A stretch of DNA of 64,000 nt, from contig CANQRH010000002.1 of NCBI GenBank assembly GCA_947626225.1, positions 234,905-298,904 on the forward strand, read 5' to 3'. This stretch comes from Candidatus Gastranaerophilales bacterium. GTDB taxonomy: Bacteria > Cyanobacteriota > Vampirovibrionia > Gastranaerophilales > Gastranaerophilaceae. A program made the translations under genes and the position numbers. This document shows, piece after piece, positions 1 through 8,879 of this stretch. How positions within the stretch are numbered: position 1 is the stretch's first letter; every line of letters starts with the position of its first letter. The notes under the pieces are model-generated. The model was not told where the DNA came from. It worked only from the letters and a program-made list of their open reading frames with translations, and ran no database searches.

Positions 1-90
1 CTCAATTAAATCAATACCGCCGATTTCCAGATGTCCCGAATCATTTATTCGGGTGCTTATCGGTTTTAATGATTGATTTGCGCTGTTCAT
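1..90 (-). CDS. lysA: Diaminopimelate decarboxylase, N-terminal fragment
   Basis: A frame opens at the ATG at 88-90 and runs leftward off the window edge, leaving 30 residues. Residues 19-27 read GHLEIGGID, the usual opening of LysA, the PLP enzyme that decarboxylates meso-diaminopimelate to lysine. The PLP lysine and all active-site residues lie outside the window, so the call rests on this short N-terminal signature alone. It is divergent from the small gene that starts at 267. Confidence 0.6.
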   Translation of the reverse strand, partial: MNSANQSLKPISTRINDSGHLEIGGIDLIE

Positions 91-216
91 ATGTAAAGAA
101 TAACATATATTCAGACAAATTGAAATAGTTAAAACAGAGTAATTTAAAAAAAATATTATTATCCATCAAACAAATGATTTTGTTAAGATAAGTTAAAAAT
201 TTCAAATTAAATAATG

Positions 217-222
217 TATAAT
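217..222 (+). promoter_or_regulatory. -10 box upstream of the 73-residue gene
   Basis: TATAAT 45 bases before the ATG at 267. No convincing -35 hexamer lies 16-18 bases upstream. A GAGG Shine-Dalgarno site at 258-261 precedes the start. Confidence 0.5.
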
Positions 223-266
223 AGTGACAAAGATAAAAAAATAATTAAACATTTATTGAGGTAAGT

Positions 267-488
267 ATGGCAGGTATTGTAAGTTTATTATCACAAATGT
301 TTGTACCGGCACCGATAACGGTGAAAAGTACGTCAACAAATCCTTACGGCAACAATCCGTTTGTAAATTACAACGGCAACAGTTTGAACAATTATGCCAA
401 AAACTCACCCGTAAGAGGCGGTTATTTTGCCGGATATTATAACGGGAAGCAAAATATTGTAGGGCAAAGATTATTTATAGAAATATAA
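267..488 (+). CDS. Small Asn/Gly/Tyr-rich protein of unknown function
   Basis: 73 residues, not recognised. The start is supported by GAGG six bases upstream and a TATAAT at 217-222. The first 15 residues are hydrophobic (MAGIVSLLSQMFVPA) and could be a weak membrane or export segment, followed by a low-complexity stretch rich in Asn, Gly and Tyr (NPYGNNPFVNYNGN). No catalytic motif is visible. It ends at a strong bidirectional terminator shared with the convergent prepilin genes, so it is a single-gene unit. Likely a lineage-specific protein. Confidence 0.6.
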   Translation: MAGIVSLLSQMFVPAPITVKSTSTNPYGNNPFVNYNGNSLNNYAKNSPVRGGYFAGYYNGKQNIVGQRLFIEI

Positions 489-489
489 A

Positions 490-512
490 AAAAGCGGGAA
501 TCCCGCTTTTTT
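490..512. terminator. Bidirectional terminator
   Basis: AAAAGCGGG-AAT-CCCGCTTTT hairpin, with an A-run before and a T-run after, between the convergent stop codons at 488 and 518. It can terminate both strands. Confidence 0.85.
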
Positions 513-517
513 TTATT

Positions 518-1150
518 TTAATATTTCATTGTCCAATTATCTTCTATTAAAGCCTTATAACACCCTTCACCCGTTGCTTTTGTTGTACAAGTACTTGCTT
601 CTCCTATAGGTTCGGGAGCTGCATTATTGTTAACGGAGAATTGGAACAAATCTCTCCCTGCGGCGTTAGGATTACTTATCCCGTTAAGGTCAACCGTTAC
701 CGATAAACTGTCAGTACCTTTTGTAACACAAACGACTGAACCGTCAGCAAGTTTGTAAGCAGTTGCAGAGCAAATGTTTGCTGAGGTCTTAGTTTCAGAA
801 CCGCTCAATGCTCTGTATTGCGGGGCAAAACAACCGGAACTTCCCGAAGCACATTTCATAATAACTTTAAATTTAGTCTCGATAAAATTTGCCAATCCAT
901 CCGTAACGGAACTACCATTGGGTAGCGTGCCAGTAAAAATGCTGGTACCTTTTAATGACGTTGCGCCTTCTTCGGTTATAAACATATCAACATTACTTGA
1001 AAATTCATTCGTAACCTTTTTAAATTTGGTAGACATTGCTTTTTTTTGATAGTTAGCAACAAGAACGGGAGTTGTAAGCGCAGCCACAACACCAATAATA
1101 CCTATAGTAATAAGCACTTCCGCCAATGTAAATGCAATAAATTTTTTCAT
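518..1150 (-). CDS. Type IV prepilin-like protein
   Basis: 210 residues from the ATG at 1150, chosen because AAAGGA lies six bases upstream; the upstream in-frame ATG at 1183 has no such site and would run into the preceding gene. The N-terminus MKKFIAFTLAEV followed by a 20-residue hydrophobic helix is a class III prepilin-type signal, with cleavage expected between A7 and F8 and the usual Glu at +5. The remainder contains paired cysteines and a motif DLNG...NP...GRDLF, and ends DNWTMKY. Pilins of this kind are cleaved by PilD-type peptidase and assembled in type IV pili or a type II secretion pseudopilus. It is the second gene of a two-gene unit, 14 bases after its paralogue. Confidence 0.85.
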   Translation of the reverse strand: MKKFIAFTLAEVLITIGIIGVVAALTTPVLVANYQKKAMSTKFKKVTNEFSSNVDMFITEEGATSLKGTSIFTGTLPNGSSVTDGLANFIETKFKVIMKCASGSSGCFAPQYRALSGSETKTSANICSATAYKLADGSVVCVTKGTDSLSVTVDLNGISNPNAAGRDLFQFSVNNNAAPEPIGEASTCTTKATGEGCYKALIEDNWTMKY

Positions 1151-1164
1151 ATTGTATCCTTTCA

Positions 1165-1770
1165 TTAATACTCCATTCTCCATCTGTCATCTATAATACG
1201 GTTTAAACATCCTGCTCCGAAATATGAATTTGTGCATTCCGAAGAAGCGGCTGTTTCACCGATAGTAAAATCTTTTGCGACCTGTATATGAAACATATCT
1301 CTGCCTCCGAGATTGGGATCCTGAGGACCGTTAACATCAACATAGATATCGGCGGGAACTTTAGGAATAACGCATAAAGCATAACCGCCTTTAATTATGG
1401 CACTGTAACCGTCCGTACAAGAAAAATCCGAGGCATCCGATTTTGAAATTGCTCTGTATGATTTTGCAAAACAAGGCTGAGCAGTAGCACCGCATTCACT
1501 GTTGATAAGATAATGCTTTTTTACAAAGTCTTCCGCACTGCCGGCTTTTCCCAAAGATGTCTTGCTTAAATCATGGTGATAATACCCGTCGGAAGCAATT
1601 AATGTAACATTATGCTCCAAATCATGAAAAGCTTTTTTAAATGTGGAAAGCATTGATTCATTACTGTATCTGCTTACAACATTCGGAAGCGTTAACATTG
1701 CAATGATACCGATAACAACGATTGTGATTAAAACTTCCGCAAGAGTAAATCCGTTTAATATTTTTTTCAT
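1165..1770 (-). CDS. Type IV prepilin-like protein
   Basis: 201 residues from the ATG at 1770, preferred over the ATG at 1785 because GGGGA sits nine bases before it. The leader MKKILNG ends in Gly, giving a canonical G/F cleavage before FTLAEVLITIVVIGIIAML. The globular part has Cys pairs (SECG...QPCF, SSEC...AGC), the motif DVNG...DPN..GRDMF and the ending DRWRMEY, so it is a clear paralogue of the next gene downstream, which carries the same layout. It is probably a minor pilin or pseudopilin; no assembly genes lie next to it. Confidence 0.85.
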   Translation of the reverse strand: MKKILNGFTLAEVLITIVVIGIIAMLTLPNVVSRYSNESMLSTFKKAFHDLEHNVTLIASDGYYHHDLSKTSLGKAGSAEDFVKKHYLINSECGATAQPCFAKSYRAISKSDASDFSCTDGYSAIIKGGYALCVIPKVPADIYVDVNGPQDPNLGGRDMFHIQVAKDFTIGETAASSECTNSYFGAGCLNRIIDDRWRMEY

Positions 1771-1820
1771 ACTAAAAATCCCCATAGATGTTATTATAAA
1801 CTTTTTTGTAAAATTGTCAA

Positions 1821-3695
1821 TTAAAACTCATGCCTTTCAAGCATAACCATAAGTACGGAAATATCGGCGGGTTTTACGCCGCCTATGCGGGATGCTTGAG
1901 CGAGAGTTTTGGGACGAATTTTAGATAGCTTATCTTTTGTTTCCGTTGAAATATGGTCAATTTTCGAATAATCAATATCATCGGGAATTTTAAATTTTTC
2001 AAGTTTTCCTGCCTGTTCAACCTGAAACTCCTGTCGTTTCAGATATCCGTCGTATTTAATAAGAATTTCCGCCTGTTCCGTTACATCAAACGGCAAATTC
2101 AATTCGGCAGTTTCATTATCAAGTTGTTTTAAAACATCGTAACTGATATCAGGGCGTTTTAAAAGTTCCATAGCTCTGATACCTCTGTCAAGATGCATTC
2201 CGTATTTCGCAAGAACAGAGTTTACGCTTTCGGAGGAAGAAATTTTCAAATTTTTTAGTCTTTCGGTTTCTTTTTTTATTGCTTCCTGCTTATCATTAAA
2301 GAGTTTAAACCTTTCATCATCAATCAAACCAAACTTTCTGCCCGTCGGAGTTAATCTTGTATCGGCGTTATCCTGTCTTAAAAGAAGCCTGTATTCCGAG
2401 CGTGAAGTCAGCATTCTGTAGGGTTCATCAATATCTTTTGTAACCAAATCATCAATTAAAGTGCCGATATAAGAAGAACTTCTTGAAAGCTCAAGCATTT
2501 CCGAGTTATTAATATAGTTAAATGCGTTAATACCTGCAACAAGTCCCTGTGCCGCAGCTTCCTCATATCCGCTTGTGCCGTTTATCTGCCCCGCAAAGAA
2601 TAAACCTTCAACATTTTTTGACATGAGCGAATGTTTTGTCTGAACCGCAGGAACGTAATCGTATTCAACCGCATAAGCCGGTTTAATAACATGTGCTTTT
2701 TCCAGTCCGGGCAAGGTTCTGAGCATCTTAACCTGAACATCGGCCGGCAGACTGCTTGAAAAACCTTGAATATAAACTTCATAAGTCCCTAACCCTTCCG
2801 GCTCTATAAAAATATGGTGGGAAGGGTTTTGGCTGAATCTTACAATTTTATCTTCAATAGACGGGCAGTAACGAGGTCCTGTACCTTTTATAAGTCCTTG
2901 ATACATTGGTGATTTATCGAGATTTGCTTTTATAATTTCATGCGTTTTTGCATTTGTTCTTGTAAGATAGCAAGGATACTGCAACCTTACGGGACGGTTC
3001 GGCTTAAACGAATAAAAATGTAAAAGTTCATCACCGCGCTGAATATCCATACATGAATAATCAATTGTGCGTTTATCAACTCTCGGCGGAGTGCCTGTTT
3101 TTAATTTTTTAACCGTAATTCCATGTTTAATCAATGACTCGGAAAGCCCGTATGCCGGTTTTTCGCCTAATCTGCCCGCACTGTATGATTGCAGTCCGAC
3201 AAAAATTCTTCCGTTAAGTGAAGTTCCCGTAGTCAGGACAATTGAACGTGCTTTATATTCGATACCGTATTCGTCAACGGCACCGCAAATACGTCCGTCT
3301 TTTACTATCAAATCCGTAATGCATGCCTGCCGCAGATAAATATTTTCACAGCTTTCAATAATATTACGCATATAATCCATATATTCGCGTTTATCGGATT
3401 GAGCGCGCAAAGCACGAACCGCAGGGCCTTTTGAGGAATTAAGCATCTTCATCTGGATATAAGTTGCATCCGCAGCTTCTCCCATAACACCGCCTAATGC
3501 ATCAATTTCTCTGACCAGAGTGGATTTTGCGGGACCTCCTATTGCGGGATTGCAAGGCATTAAAGCAATGTTATTTACATCAAGCGTAGACAAAAGCACC
3601 TTTGCACCGAGTCTTGCACAGGATATTGCGGCTTCGCATCCGGCATGTCCGGCACCGACAACTATAATATCGTACTCGTTATTCAAATAGTCCAT
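1821..3695 (-). CDS. mnmG: tRNA uridine-5-carboxymethylaminomethyl modification enzyme MnmG (GidA)
   Basis: 624 residues, full length for the family. With MnmE, MnmG installs the carboxymethylaminomethyl group on U34 of tRNAs that read two-fold codon boxes. The FAD-binding motif [12 protein letters not shown] is at residues 12-23; further signatures are the [11 protein letters not shown] stretch near residue 48, and [16 protein letters not shown] in the C-terminal half of the FAD domain, followed by the helical C-terminal domain. The ATG at 3695 follows a TATAAT by six bases with no Shine-Dalgarno site, so its mRNA may be leaderless. It is divergent from mgtE. A related FAD enzyme, trmFO, is encoded near 50 kb. 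Confidence 0.97.
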   Translation of the reverse strand: MDYLNNEYDIIVVGAGHAGCEAAISCARLGAKVLLSTLDVNNIALMPCNPAIGGPAKSTLVREIDALGGVMGEAADATYIQMKMLNSSKGPAVRALRAQSDKREYMDYMRNIIESCENIYLRQACITDLIVKDGRICGAVDEYGIEYKARSIVLTTGTSLNGRIFVGLQSYSAGRLGEKPAYGLSESLIKHGITVKKLKTGTPPRVDKRTIDYSCMDIQRGDELLHFYSFKPNRPVRLQYPCYLTRTNAKTHEIIKANLDKSPMYQGLIKGTGPRYCPSIEDKIVRFSQNPSHHIFIEPEGLGTYEVYIQGFSSSLPADVQVKMLRTLPGLEKAHVIKPAYAVEYDYVPAVQTKHSLMSKNVEGLFFAGQINGTSGYEEAAAQGLVAGINAFNYINNSEMLELSRSSSYIGTLIDDLVTKDIDEPYRMLTSRSEYRLLLRQDNADTRLTPTGRKFGLIDDERFKLFNDKQEAIKKETERLKNLKISSSESVNSVLAKYGMHLDRGIRAMELLKRPDISYDVLKQLDNETAELNLPFDVTEQAEILIKYDGYLKRQEFQVEQAGKLEKFKIPDDIDYSKIDHISTETKDKLSKIRPKTLAQASRIGGVKPADISVLMVMLERHEF

Positions 3696-3701
3696 ACAAA
3701 A

Positions 3702-3707
3702 ATTATA
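3702..3707 (-). promoter_or_regulatory. -10 box abutting the mnmG start
   Basis: TATAAT on the minus strand, ending six bases before the mnmG ATG. A second overlapping TATAAT lies at 3707-3712. No Shine-Dalgarno sequence is present, so transcription should start at or within a few bases of the start codon. Confidence 0.5.
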
Positions 3708-3750
3708 TTATAAAATAAATTAATACGGGAAATGAATTTTATGTTTGTAA

Positions 3751-3756
3751 TATAAT
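3751..3756 (+). promoter_or_regulatory. -10 box abutting the mgtE start
   Basis: TATAAT ending exactly six bases before the ATG at 3763, with only A/T between them and no Shine-Dalgarno site; predicted leaderless start. Confidence 0.5.
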
Positions 3757-3762
3757 ATTTTT

Positions 3763-5130
3763 ATGATGAATGTTCAAAACATAATCGACAGAATACGTGA
3801 AATTATCGACGATGAAACAACGGAACAGCTCAAAGAAGAACTAAACAGCTATCACGTTGCGGATTTGGCCGATATTTTTCAGGAGCTTAAAACGGAAGAA
3901 AGGCTTCAGTGTTTTAAACTGCTTGATTTGGAAAAAGCTGCCGATTTAATGGAATATTTACCTCCGCAGATGCAGGTGGAACTTTTAAGTGATATTGATG
4001 AAAATCTTGCATCACAAATTCTTACCCAATTACCTCACGATGCAGCCGCAGACGTTTTGGGGGATATGGAAGAAGATGAAAGTGAAACTTATCTTGACAG
4101 GCTTCCGCATAAATTCTCGGAAGAAGTAAGAGAACTTTTAACATATAACGAGGATACCGCAGGCGGAATTATGAACCCCGCAGTGCTTACGGTTAATTCC
4201 GATATGAGCGTGCAGGATGTCTTAAACCACATAAGGATTAAAGCCGAAAAAGATAATATGGAGCTTTATTATGTTTATGTGACCGATAAACAAAATCATC
4301 TTATGGGAGTTGTTTCACTCAGAAAACTTTTAACCTCTCCTATTAATCAAAAAGTTGAAGATATAATGATTTCGGATATCGTTAAGCTTCATGTCGACGA
4401 TTTCAGCGACTATATAATCGACGAATTTATGAAATATCAGTACAATGCTTTGCCGGTTGTGGATTTATATAACAGGCTCAAAGGAATGATTACATGGGAT
4501 GACGTTCATGATTTGTTTGAAGAAGAAACCACCGAAGAAATTTATCAATCTTCAGGTATTTCAACTGAGATTGTAGACGAAGACGAAATTTTGTCGGGTA
4601 ATATTCTCAACGCCATCAGAGCGAGAACCCCGTGGCTTTTCATAACTTTAATCGGTGAATTTATAGCCGTAAACGTAGGGCATCATTTTGATCATACGCT
4701 TAATGCACTTCCGATAATCGCGATATTTATGCCTTTGCTTGCAGGATTGGGCGGAAATATCGGGACTCAAAGTATTACATTAATGGTCAGAGGTCTTTCG
4801 ACCGGACAGGTATCACTAAGCTCGGCATTGCATTATATGTTAAGGGAAACCTGCATCGGACTTGTAATAGGTGCGATATTCGGCGTTCTTGTAACTGCGG
4901 TAACATGGGGCTGGCAGCATAATATGGAACTCGGAGTAATCGTAGGTCTTGCAATGACCATAAACATGACTATGGCAACCGTTATCGGAACATTTACGCC
5001 TTTTGCGCTAAAAGCAATGAAGGTTGATCCCGCAGTCGCATCAGGACCGGTAATTGCAACAACAATTGATGTCCTCGGACTTGCAATATATTTTACACTT
5101 GTATCAACATACTTAATTAAGGTTATATAA
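3763..5130 (+). CDS. mgtE: Magnesium transporter MgtE
   Basis: 455 residues. The order of domains is typical of MgtE: a helical N domain (about 1-130) with repeats such as DLADIFQEL and LTQLPHDAAADVL, two CBS domains (about 135-255), and a membrane domain of about five helices (about 285-455) with the pore signature PLLAGLGGNIGTQS and a late NMTMATVIGTFTPF helix. It is an inner-membrane Mg2+ channel gated by cytosolic Mg2+ through the N and CBS domains. A second ATG follows directly at 3766; the first fits a leaderless start. The LCP gene follows after two bases, so the two are probably co-transcribed. Confidence 0.95.
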   Translation: MMNVQNIIDRIREIIDDETTEQLKEELNSYHVADLADIFQELKTEERLQCFKLLDLEKAADLMEYLPPQMQVELLSDIDENLASQILTQLPHDAAADVLGDMEEDESETYLDRLPHKFSEEVRELLTYNEDTAGGIMNPAVLTVNSDMSVQDVLNHIRIKAEKDNMELYYVYVTDKQNHLMGVVSLRKLLTSPINQKVEDIMISDIVKLHVDDFSDYIIDEFMKYQYNALPVVDLYNRLKGMITWDDVHDLFEEETTEEIYQSSGISTEIVDEDEILSGNILNAIRARTPWLFITLIGEFIAVNVGHHFDHTLNALPIIAIFMPLLAGLGGNIGTQSITLMVRGLSTGQVSLSSALHYMLRETCIGLVIGAIFGVLVTAVTWGWQHNMELGVIVGLAMTINMTMATVIGTFTPFALKAMKVDPAVASGPVIATTIDVLGLAIYFTLVSTYLIKVI

Positions 5131-5132
5131 AT

Positions 5133-6446
5133 ATGAACAACAAATTAAGAAACAAATACAGCGAATATAAATTCGTTAAAAACATAAAACAAAACAGAGA
5201 AGAAGATTCATCCTTCACAAGAATGCTGTTTTGTATGGTTATAGTTTTTGCGGCTATATTGCTCGGTATCTTTTTATTATCGGATAATGAAGATTTTTTA
5301 CGTAAGAAGTTTGGTGAAGAATCCGTAATTACGCAAATATTTGAGAAACTGACATTAAGCAGAGACAGAAAAGAAAAGGCGGATTTCACACTGCCGTTTG
5401 GTCCGAGACGCCGCAATATATTATTTCTCGGAGTAGATGCAAGTGAAAATCCGAAAGATCCGTGGACCGCAACGAGAACCGATACAATAATTCTTATTAA
5501 TATAGATCCCAAAACAAAATCCGTCAACGCAATCTCCATACCGCGGGACAGCAAAGTATACCTTCCCGGCAACAGAGGCGTAAATAAAATTAATGCCGCA
5601 CATGCAATAGGCGGAATTGATATGACAAAGCGAACCGTTGAAGATACATTGGGCGTTCGAATTGACAGATATATTATGGTAAATGACAATGCGGTGAAAG
5701 AAATTGTTGATGCAATGGGCGGATTGGATATTTATATTGAAAAGCCTATGCATTATAACGATTATTCCGCAAAATTACATATTAATTTCAACAAGGGAGA
5801 CCATCATCTTAACGGTCAGCAAGCCGTAGAGTATTTACGTTTCAGGCATGACGTACTGGGTGATATCGGAAGAACACAGCGTCAGCAATGGCTTTTAAGA
5901 AGTTTGATAGATCAAATTAAAAAGCCGTCGACAATAACAAAAATACCCGATATAATTTCGATTGCCAAGAAAAATATCAAAACCGATATGTCGTTTTATG
6001 AACTGTCACAGTATGCGGCGCTTGCAAAAAACATAGATATGGATAAGACGGAAATAGCAATTTTGCCGGGAGCACCGAATCAGAAAGGATATATAAGCTA
6101 TTGGATTTTGGATCCGGAAAAAACACAGGAAGTAATAAATCGTCTTATTTACCGCGATAAAGAATACATCGGGGATGATGCAAAGATTACCGCAGGACTG
6201 ATGGCTTCCGATGCTGAAAAGAAAAAGGCAATGGAAAATGCTTTGACAGCTGCGGGAATTGAAGTTAAATGCACGGGAGAATTGTCAAGAGCACATTCGC
6301 AGTTTATAGCTCATTCAAAGAAAATTACAAATGAGTATTACAACAAATTAAGAAAAAGCAATGAACAGTTTGAAAGCTTGCAGTTTGTATATGATCCGGT
6401 GAATTATTACTGCGGAGAAGCGGATTTTACAATAATAATGAATTAG
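5133..6446 (+). CDS. LytR-CpsA-Psr (LCP) family protein with LytR C-terminal domain
   Basis: 437 residues. A basic cytosolic N-terminus is followed by one membrane helix (about 32-50, MLFCMVIVFAAILLGIFLL) and then the LCP catalytic domain: FLGVDAS, TRTDTIILINIDP, SIPRDSKVYLP and the late VEYLRFRHD...GDIGRTQRQQ block, where Arg and Asp residues bind polyprenyl diphosphate. A LytR_C-like domain lies near the C-terminus. LCP enzymes transfer polymers from undecaprenyl carriers to peptidoglycan or glycoproteins outside the membrane. It starts two bases after mgtE, and its last stop-codon base is also the first base of a tRNA gene. Confidence 0.9.
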   Translation: MNNKLRNKYSEYKFVKNIKQNREEDSSFTRMLFCMVIVFAAILLGIFLLSDNEDFLRKKFGEESVITQIFEKLTLSRDRKEKADFTLPFGPRRRNILFLGVDASENPKDPWTATRTDTIILINIDPKTKSVNAISIPRDSKVYLPGNRGVNKINAAHAIGGIDMTKRTVEDTLGVRIDRYIMVNDNAVKEIVDAMGGLDIYIEKPMHYNDYSAKLHINFNKGDHHLNGQQAVEYLRFRHDVLGDIGRTQRQQWLLRSLIDQIKKPSTITKIPDIISIAKKNIKTDMSFYELSQYAALAKNIDMDKTEIAILPGAPNQKGYISYWILDPEKTQEVINRLIYRDKEYIGDDAKITAGLMASDAEKKKAMENALTAAGIEVKCTGELSRAHSQFIAHSKKITNEYYNKLRKSNEQFESLQFVYDPVNYYCGEADFTIIMN

Positions 6447-6519
6447 TGCTTGTAGCTCAGCCGGATAGAGCGTTTCCCTCCGAAGGAAAAGGTCGTGCGT
6501 TCGAATCGCATCAAGCACA
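6446..6519 (+). tRNA. tRNA-Arg (anticodon CCG)
   Basis: Cloverleaf folds by eye: acceptor GTGCTTG pairs with CAAGCAC; D arm GCTC/GAGC; anticodon stem TTTCC/GGAAA with loop CTCCGAA giving CCG; T arm GTGCG-TTCGAAT-CGCAT. CCA is not encoded. The first tRNA base coincides with the last base of the TAG stop of the LCP gene, so it is either processed from that transcript or read from a promoter inside that gene. Confidence 0.93.
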
Positions 6520-6553
6520 AATAAAATCATAGCATAAGCTATGATTTTATTTG
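6518..6553 (+). terminator. Perfect 16-bp hairpin after tRNA-Arg
   Basis: CAAATAAAATCATAGC and its exact reverse complement are separated by ATAA. The stem is A/T-rich and begins in the last acceptor bases of the tRNA; the T-rich right arm could act as a terminator, though no extra T-run follows. Confidence 0.55.
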
Positions 6554-6765
6554 TAATTGACAGCAGATGATAAAGCCTTTTGCGTTCGGAAGATTTGCGG
6601 ACGAACGGAGTGAAACGAGTCCGGATAGCGAACAGATTGAGTTTACTGGCCGCTGGGCTCAAGAGCGAAACTCTGTGAGCACGGAGCAAATCTGAGAAAA
6701 ATGATTTGCGGACACAAGATTTGCATTCAAAAGGTTTGCAAAGTATAATAACAAAAATTTTATGC

Positions 6766-6771
6766 TATATT
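6766..6771 (+). promoter_or_regulatory. Extended -10 box abutting tcdA start
   Basis: TGC-TATATT ending six bases before the ATG at 6778; no Shine-Dalgarno site. Predicted leaderless start. Confidence 0.45.
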
Positions 6772-6777
6772 AAGCCT

Positions 6778-7458
6778 ATGGAAAACCAATTTTCAAGAAC
6801 TGAAATGTTAATCGGCAATGCGGGTTTAAAAAAACTTGCTCAATCGCATATTGCCGTTTTCGGCATAGGAGGAGTGGGCGGATATGCGGTTGAAGCGCTC
6901 GTAAGATGCGGAATAGGCTCAATAGATTTAATTGATAACGACAGAGTAAGTGAAACCAATTTAAACCGCCAAATCTATGCATTGCACAGCACAATCGGAA
7001 AATATAAAGTTGATGCGGCAAAAGACAGAATTTTAGATATTAATCCAAATATAAAAATTAATATTTATAAAACATTTTTTTCTCCCGAAACCTCATCAGA
7101 ATTTGAATTCAGCAAATATGACTACGTAATTGATGCGATAGACAATGTTACGGGAAAAATTGAGATAATCGAACGGGCGGCAAAAGCCAAAGTTCCGGTA
7201 ATATCTTCCATGGGTGCCGGAAACAAAATGCATCCCGAGATGTTTGAAGTTGAAGATATTTACAAGACATCAGTCTGCCCGCTTGCAAAAGTAATGAGAC
7301 ATGAATTAAAAGCACGCAATATAAAAGGGTTAAAAGTAGTTTATTCCAAAGAAGCTCCGATAAAAACCGGGAAAAGGTATCCCGCAAGCAATTCATACGT
7401 TCCGTCATCGGCAGGATTGCTGATTGCATCGGAAGTAATCAAAGATTTGATTTCGTGA
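6778..7458 (+). CDS. tcdA: tRNA threonylcarbamoyladenosine dehydratase (TcdA/CsdL-like, ThiF family)
   Basis: 226 residues from the ATG at 6778. An in-frame ATG at 6706 would add 24 residues, but that extension looks like translated tRNA-proximal spacer. The protein starts ENQFSRTEMLIG and has the E1-like ATP-binding motif GIGGVGGYAVEALVRCGIG, then DNDRVSETNLNRQ, VIDAIDNVTGK and the C-terminal SSAGLLIASEV, all typical of TcdA/CsdL, which cyclises t6A37 in ANN-decoding tRNAs. It sits between two tRNA-Arg genes. A general ThiF/MoeB-type adenylating enzyme is the alternative, but length and the RTEMLIG start favour TcdA. Confidence 0.85.
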   Translation: MENQFSRTEMLIGNAGLKKLAQSHIAVFGIGGVGGYAVEALVRCGIGSIDLIDNDRVSETNLNRQIYALHSTIGKYKVDAAKDRILDINPNIKINIYKTFFSPETSSEFEFSKYDYVIDAIDNVTGKIEIIERAAKAKVPVISSMGAGNKMHPEMFEVEDIYKTSVCPLAKVMRHELKARNIKGLKVVYSKEAPIKTGKRYPASNSYVPSSAGLLIASEVIKDLIS

Positions 7459-7464
7459 TATAAT
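7459..7464 (+). promoter_or_regulatory. -10 box of the second tRNA-Arg gene
   Basis: TATAAT beginning directly after the tcdA stop codon and ending eight bases before the tRNA 5' end, leaving a 5' leader of only one or two bases. Confidence 0.6.
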
Positions 7465-7472
7465 AAATTTAC

Positions 7473-7546
7473 GGCCTCGTAGCTCAGCAGGATAGAGCAG
7501 CGGTTTCCTAAACCGAAGATCGCGCGTTCGAATCGCGCCGGGGCCG
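7473..7546 (+). tRNA. tRNA-Arg (anticodon CCT)
   Basis: Acceptor GGCCTCG pairs with CGGGGCC (one T-G wobble); D arm GCTC/GAGC; anticodon stem with loop TTCCTAA giving CCT; T arm CGCGC-TTCGAAT-GCGCG by eye. A T-run follows directly at 7547-7552. CCA is not encoded. Confidence 0.92.
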
Positions 7547-7574
7547 TTTTTTACATTACCTGATAATTTTTTTC

Positions 7575-8876
7575 TCAGAAAATTATAACCCCGATTAATG
7601 CAAATATAATTAGTGCAGTATTATAATGCAAAAATGTCGGGATACATGTGTCTTTTATATGATTATGCTGTCCGTCAGCGTTCAATCCTGCGGTAGGTCC
7701 CAATGTTGTACCGGATGCGGGAGAACCGGCATCACCGAGCGCGGCTGCGGCTGCAAATACAACAATCGCTTCCATGGGATTAAATCCCAGATTTATAAAT
7801 ACCGGAACAAACAAAACCGCCAAAATCGGAATAGTTCCGAAAGATGTACCTATACCGATTGTAATAACAAGTCCCGCCAGAAGCATTAAAAATGATGCCA
7901 AAAGTTTTGAGCCTGCCATAAAAGGAATTAATCCGGTAATAAATACTTCGACAGCACCTGTTGATTTCAGAACTCCGGCAAAACCGGCAGCAACAAGCAT
8001 TACAAATGCGACATAGCCCATAAGCCCTATGCCTTCGTTAATTAAAGTATCCATTTTTTCAGGATCAATAGCACGAGTACCGAATATTATTGTAAGCCCG
8101 ATTAAAGCTCCGAGAGGTAAAGATTTGGTTATTAATTGAACGGCAAGAGTGGCGATTGCCGCAAAAAGTGTAATATAGTGGCTTCCGGTAAATCTTAAAG
8201 AACGTCGTCTTTCTGCTCTTATCGGAATATCTTCATAATCTCTCGGTTTCCCGTAAGACACAAATACAGCCCATAAAAGTCCGGCAAGCAATCCGATGCC
8301 TAAAATCCAGACTGATTTCCAGATATCATCTACACTTACCTGCATACCGTTAACAGTCAAATTATCCGCAAGCAATCTTTGAAATATAAGTCCAAATCCG
8401 GCAGGAAAAACTATATATGGTGCAACCAATCCGAATGCCAATGCACATGCGGCAGAGCGCCTGTCAAGTTTCAATTTATTCATCAGTCCGAGCAAAGGCG
8501 GGATTATAACAGGTATAAATGCGATATGCACTGGAATAATATTTTGCGAAGCACATGCCAGCAAAGTAAGGATTAAAAGCAAAATAACTTTTTTATTCTT
8601 TATAAGAAGTGCAATACGCTTAGCAAGCACATCGGCAAGCCCGGTATGTGCCATAGCAGCCGCAAAAGTTCCGAGAAGAATGTAACTTAATGCTGTTTCG
8701 CTGTTTTGTCCCATACCATTTATAAACACATCCATAATCTGCCCCGCATGCATACCGGAAATTTTTCCCGCAAAAACGGCACAAACAATCAGAGCAAGCA
8801 AAACATTAACTCTGCAAAGGCAGAGGACACAAAGCAGTACAACAGATACAATAACGGGATTTATAATCAATTCCAT
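7575..8876 (-). CDS. Na+/H+ antiporter family membrane protein (YuiF/NhaC-like)
   Basis: 433 residues, almost wholly hydrophobic with about 11-12 predicted helices. The start (hydrophobic helix, then RVNVLLALIVCAVFAGKISGM) and the block GMGQNSETALSYILLGTFAAAM match the YuiF-like branch of the Na+/H+ antiporter superfamily; the C-terminal block AAAAALGDAGSPASGTTLGPT is also typical. Members exchange Na+ for H+ or transport amino acids such as histidine or arginine; the substrate here cannot be told. The ATG at 8876 lies three bases after the thyX stop, with AAAGGG inside the end of thyX serving as its ribosome site, so the two are one operon. Confidence 0.8.
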   Translation of the reverse strand: MELIINPVIVSVVLLCVLCLCRVNVLLALIVCAVFAGKISGMHAGQIMDVFINGMGQNSETALSYILLGTFAAAMAHTGLADVLAKRIALLIKNKKVILLLILTLLACASQNIIPVHIAFIPVIIPPLLGLMNKLKLDRRSAACALAFGLVAPYIVFPAGFGLIFQRLLADNLTVNGMQVSVDDIWKSVWILGIGLLAGLLWAVFVSYGKPRDYEDIPIRAERRRSLRFTGSHYITLFAAIATLAVQLITKSLPLGALIGLTIIFGTRAIDPEKMDTLINEGIGLMGYVAFVMLVAAGFAGVLKSTGAVEVFITGLIPFMAGSKLLASFLMLLAGLVITIGIGTSFGTIPILAVLFVPVFINLGFNPMEAIVVFAAAAALGDAGSPASGTTLGPTAGLNADGQHNHIKDTCIPTFLHYNTALIIFALIGVIIF

Positions 8877-8879
8877 AGA

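Noticed and set aside
6348..6705. Open frame on the minus strand across the tRNA-Arg and the spacer
   Set aside because: It reads through the tRNA gene in antisense (typical AIRTHDLFLRRE-type peptide) and has no ribosome site.
6706..6777. Longer start for tcdA at 6706
   Set aside because: The added residues come from spacer sequence and would place the TATATT promoter inside the gene; the family starts at the later Met.
7626..8016. Plus-strand frames opposite the antiporter gene
   Set aside because: Antisense of a long hydrophobic membrane protein; no codon or ribosome-site support.
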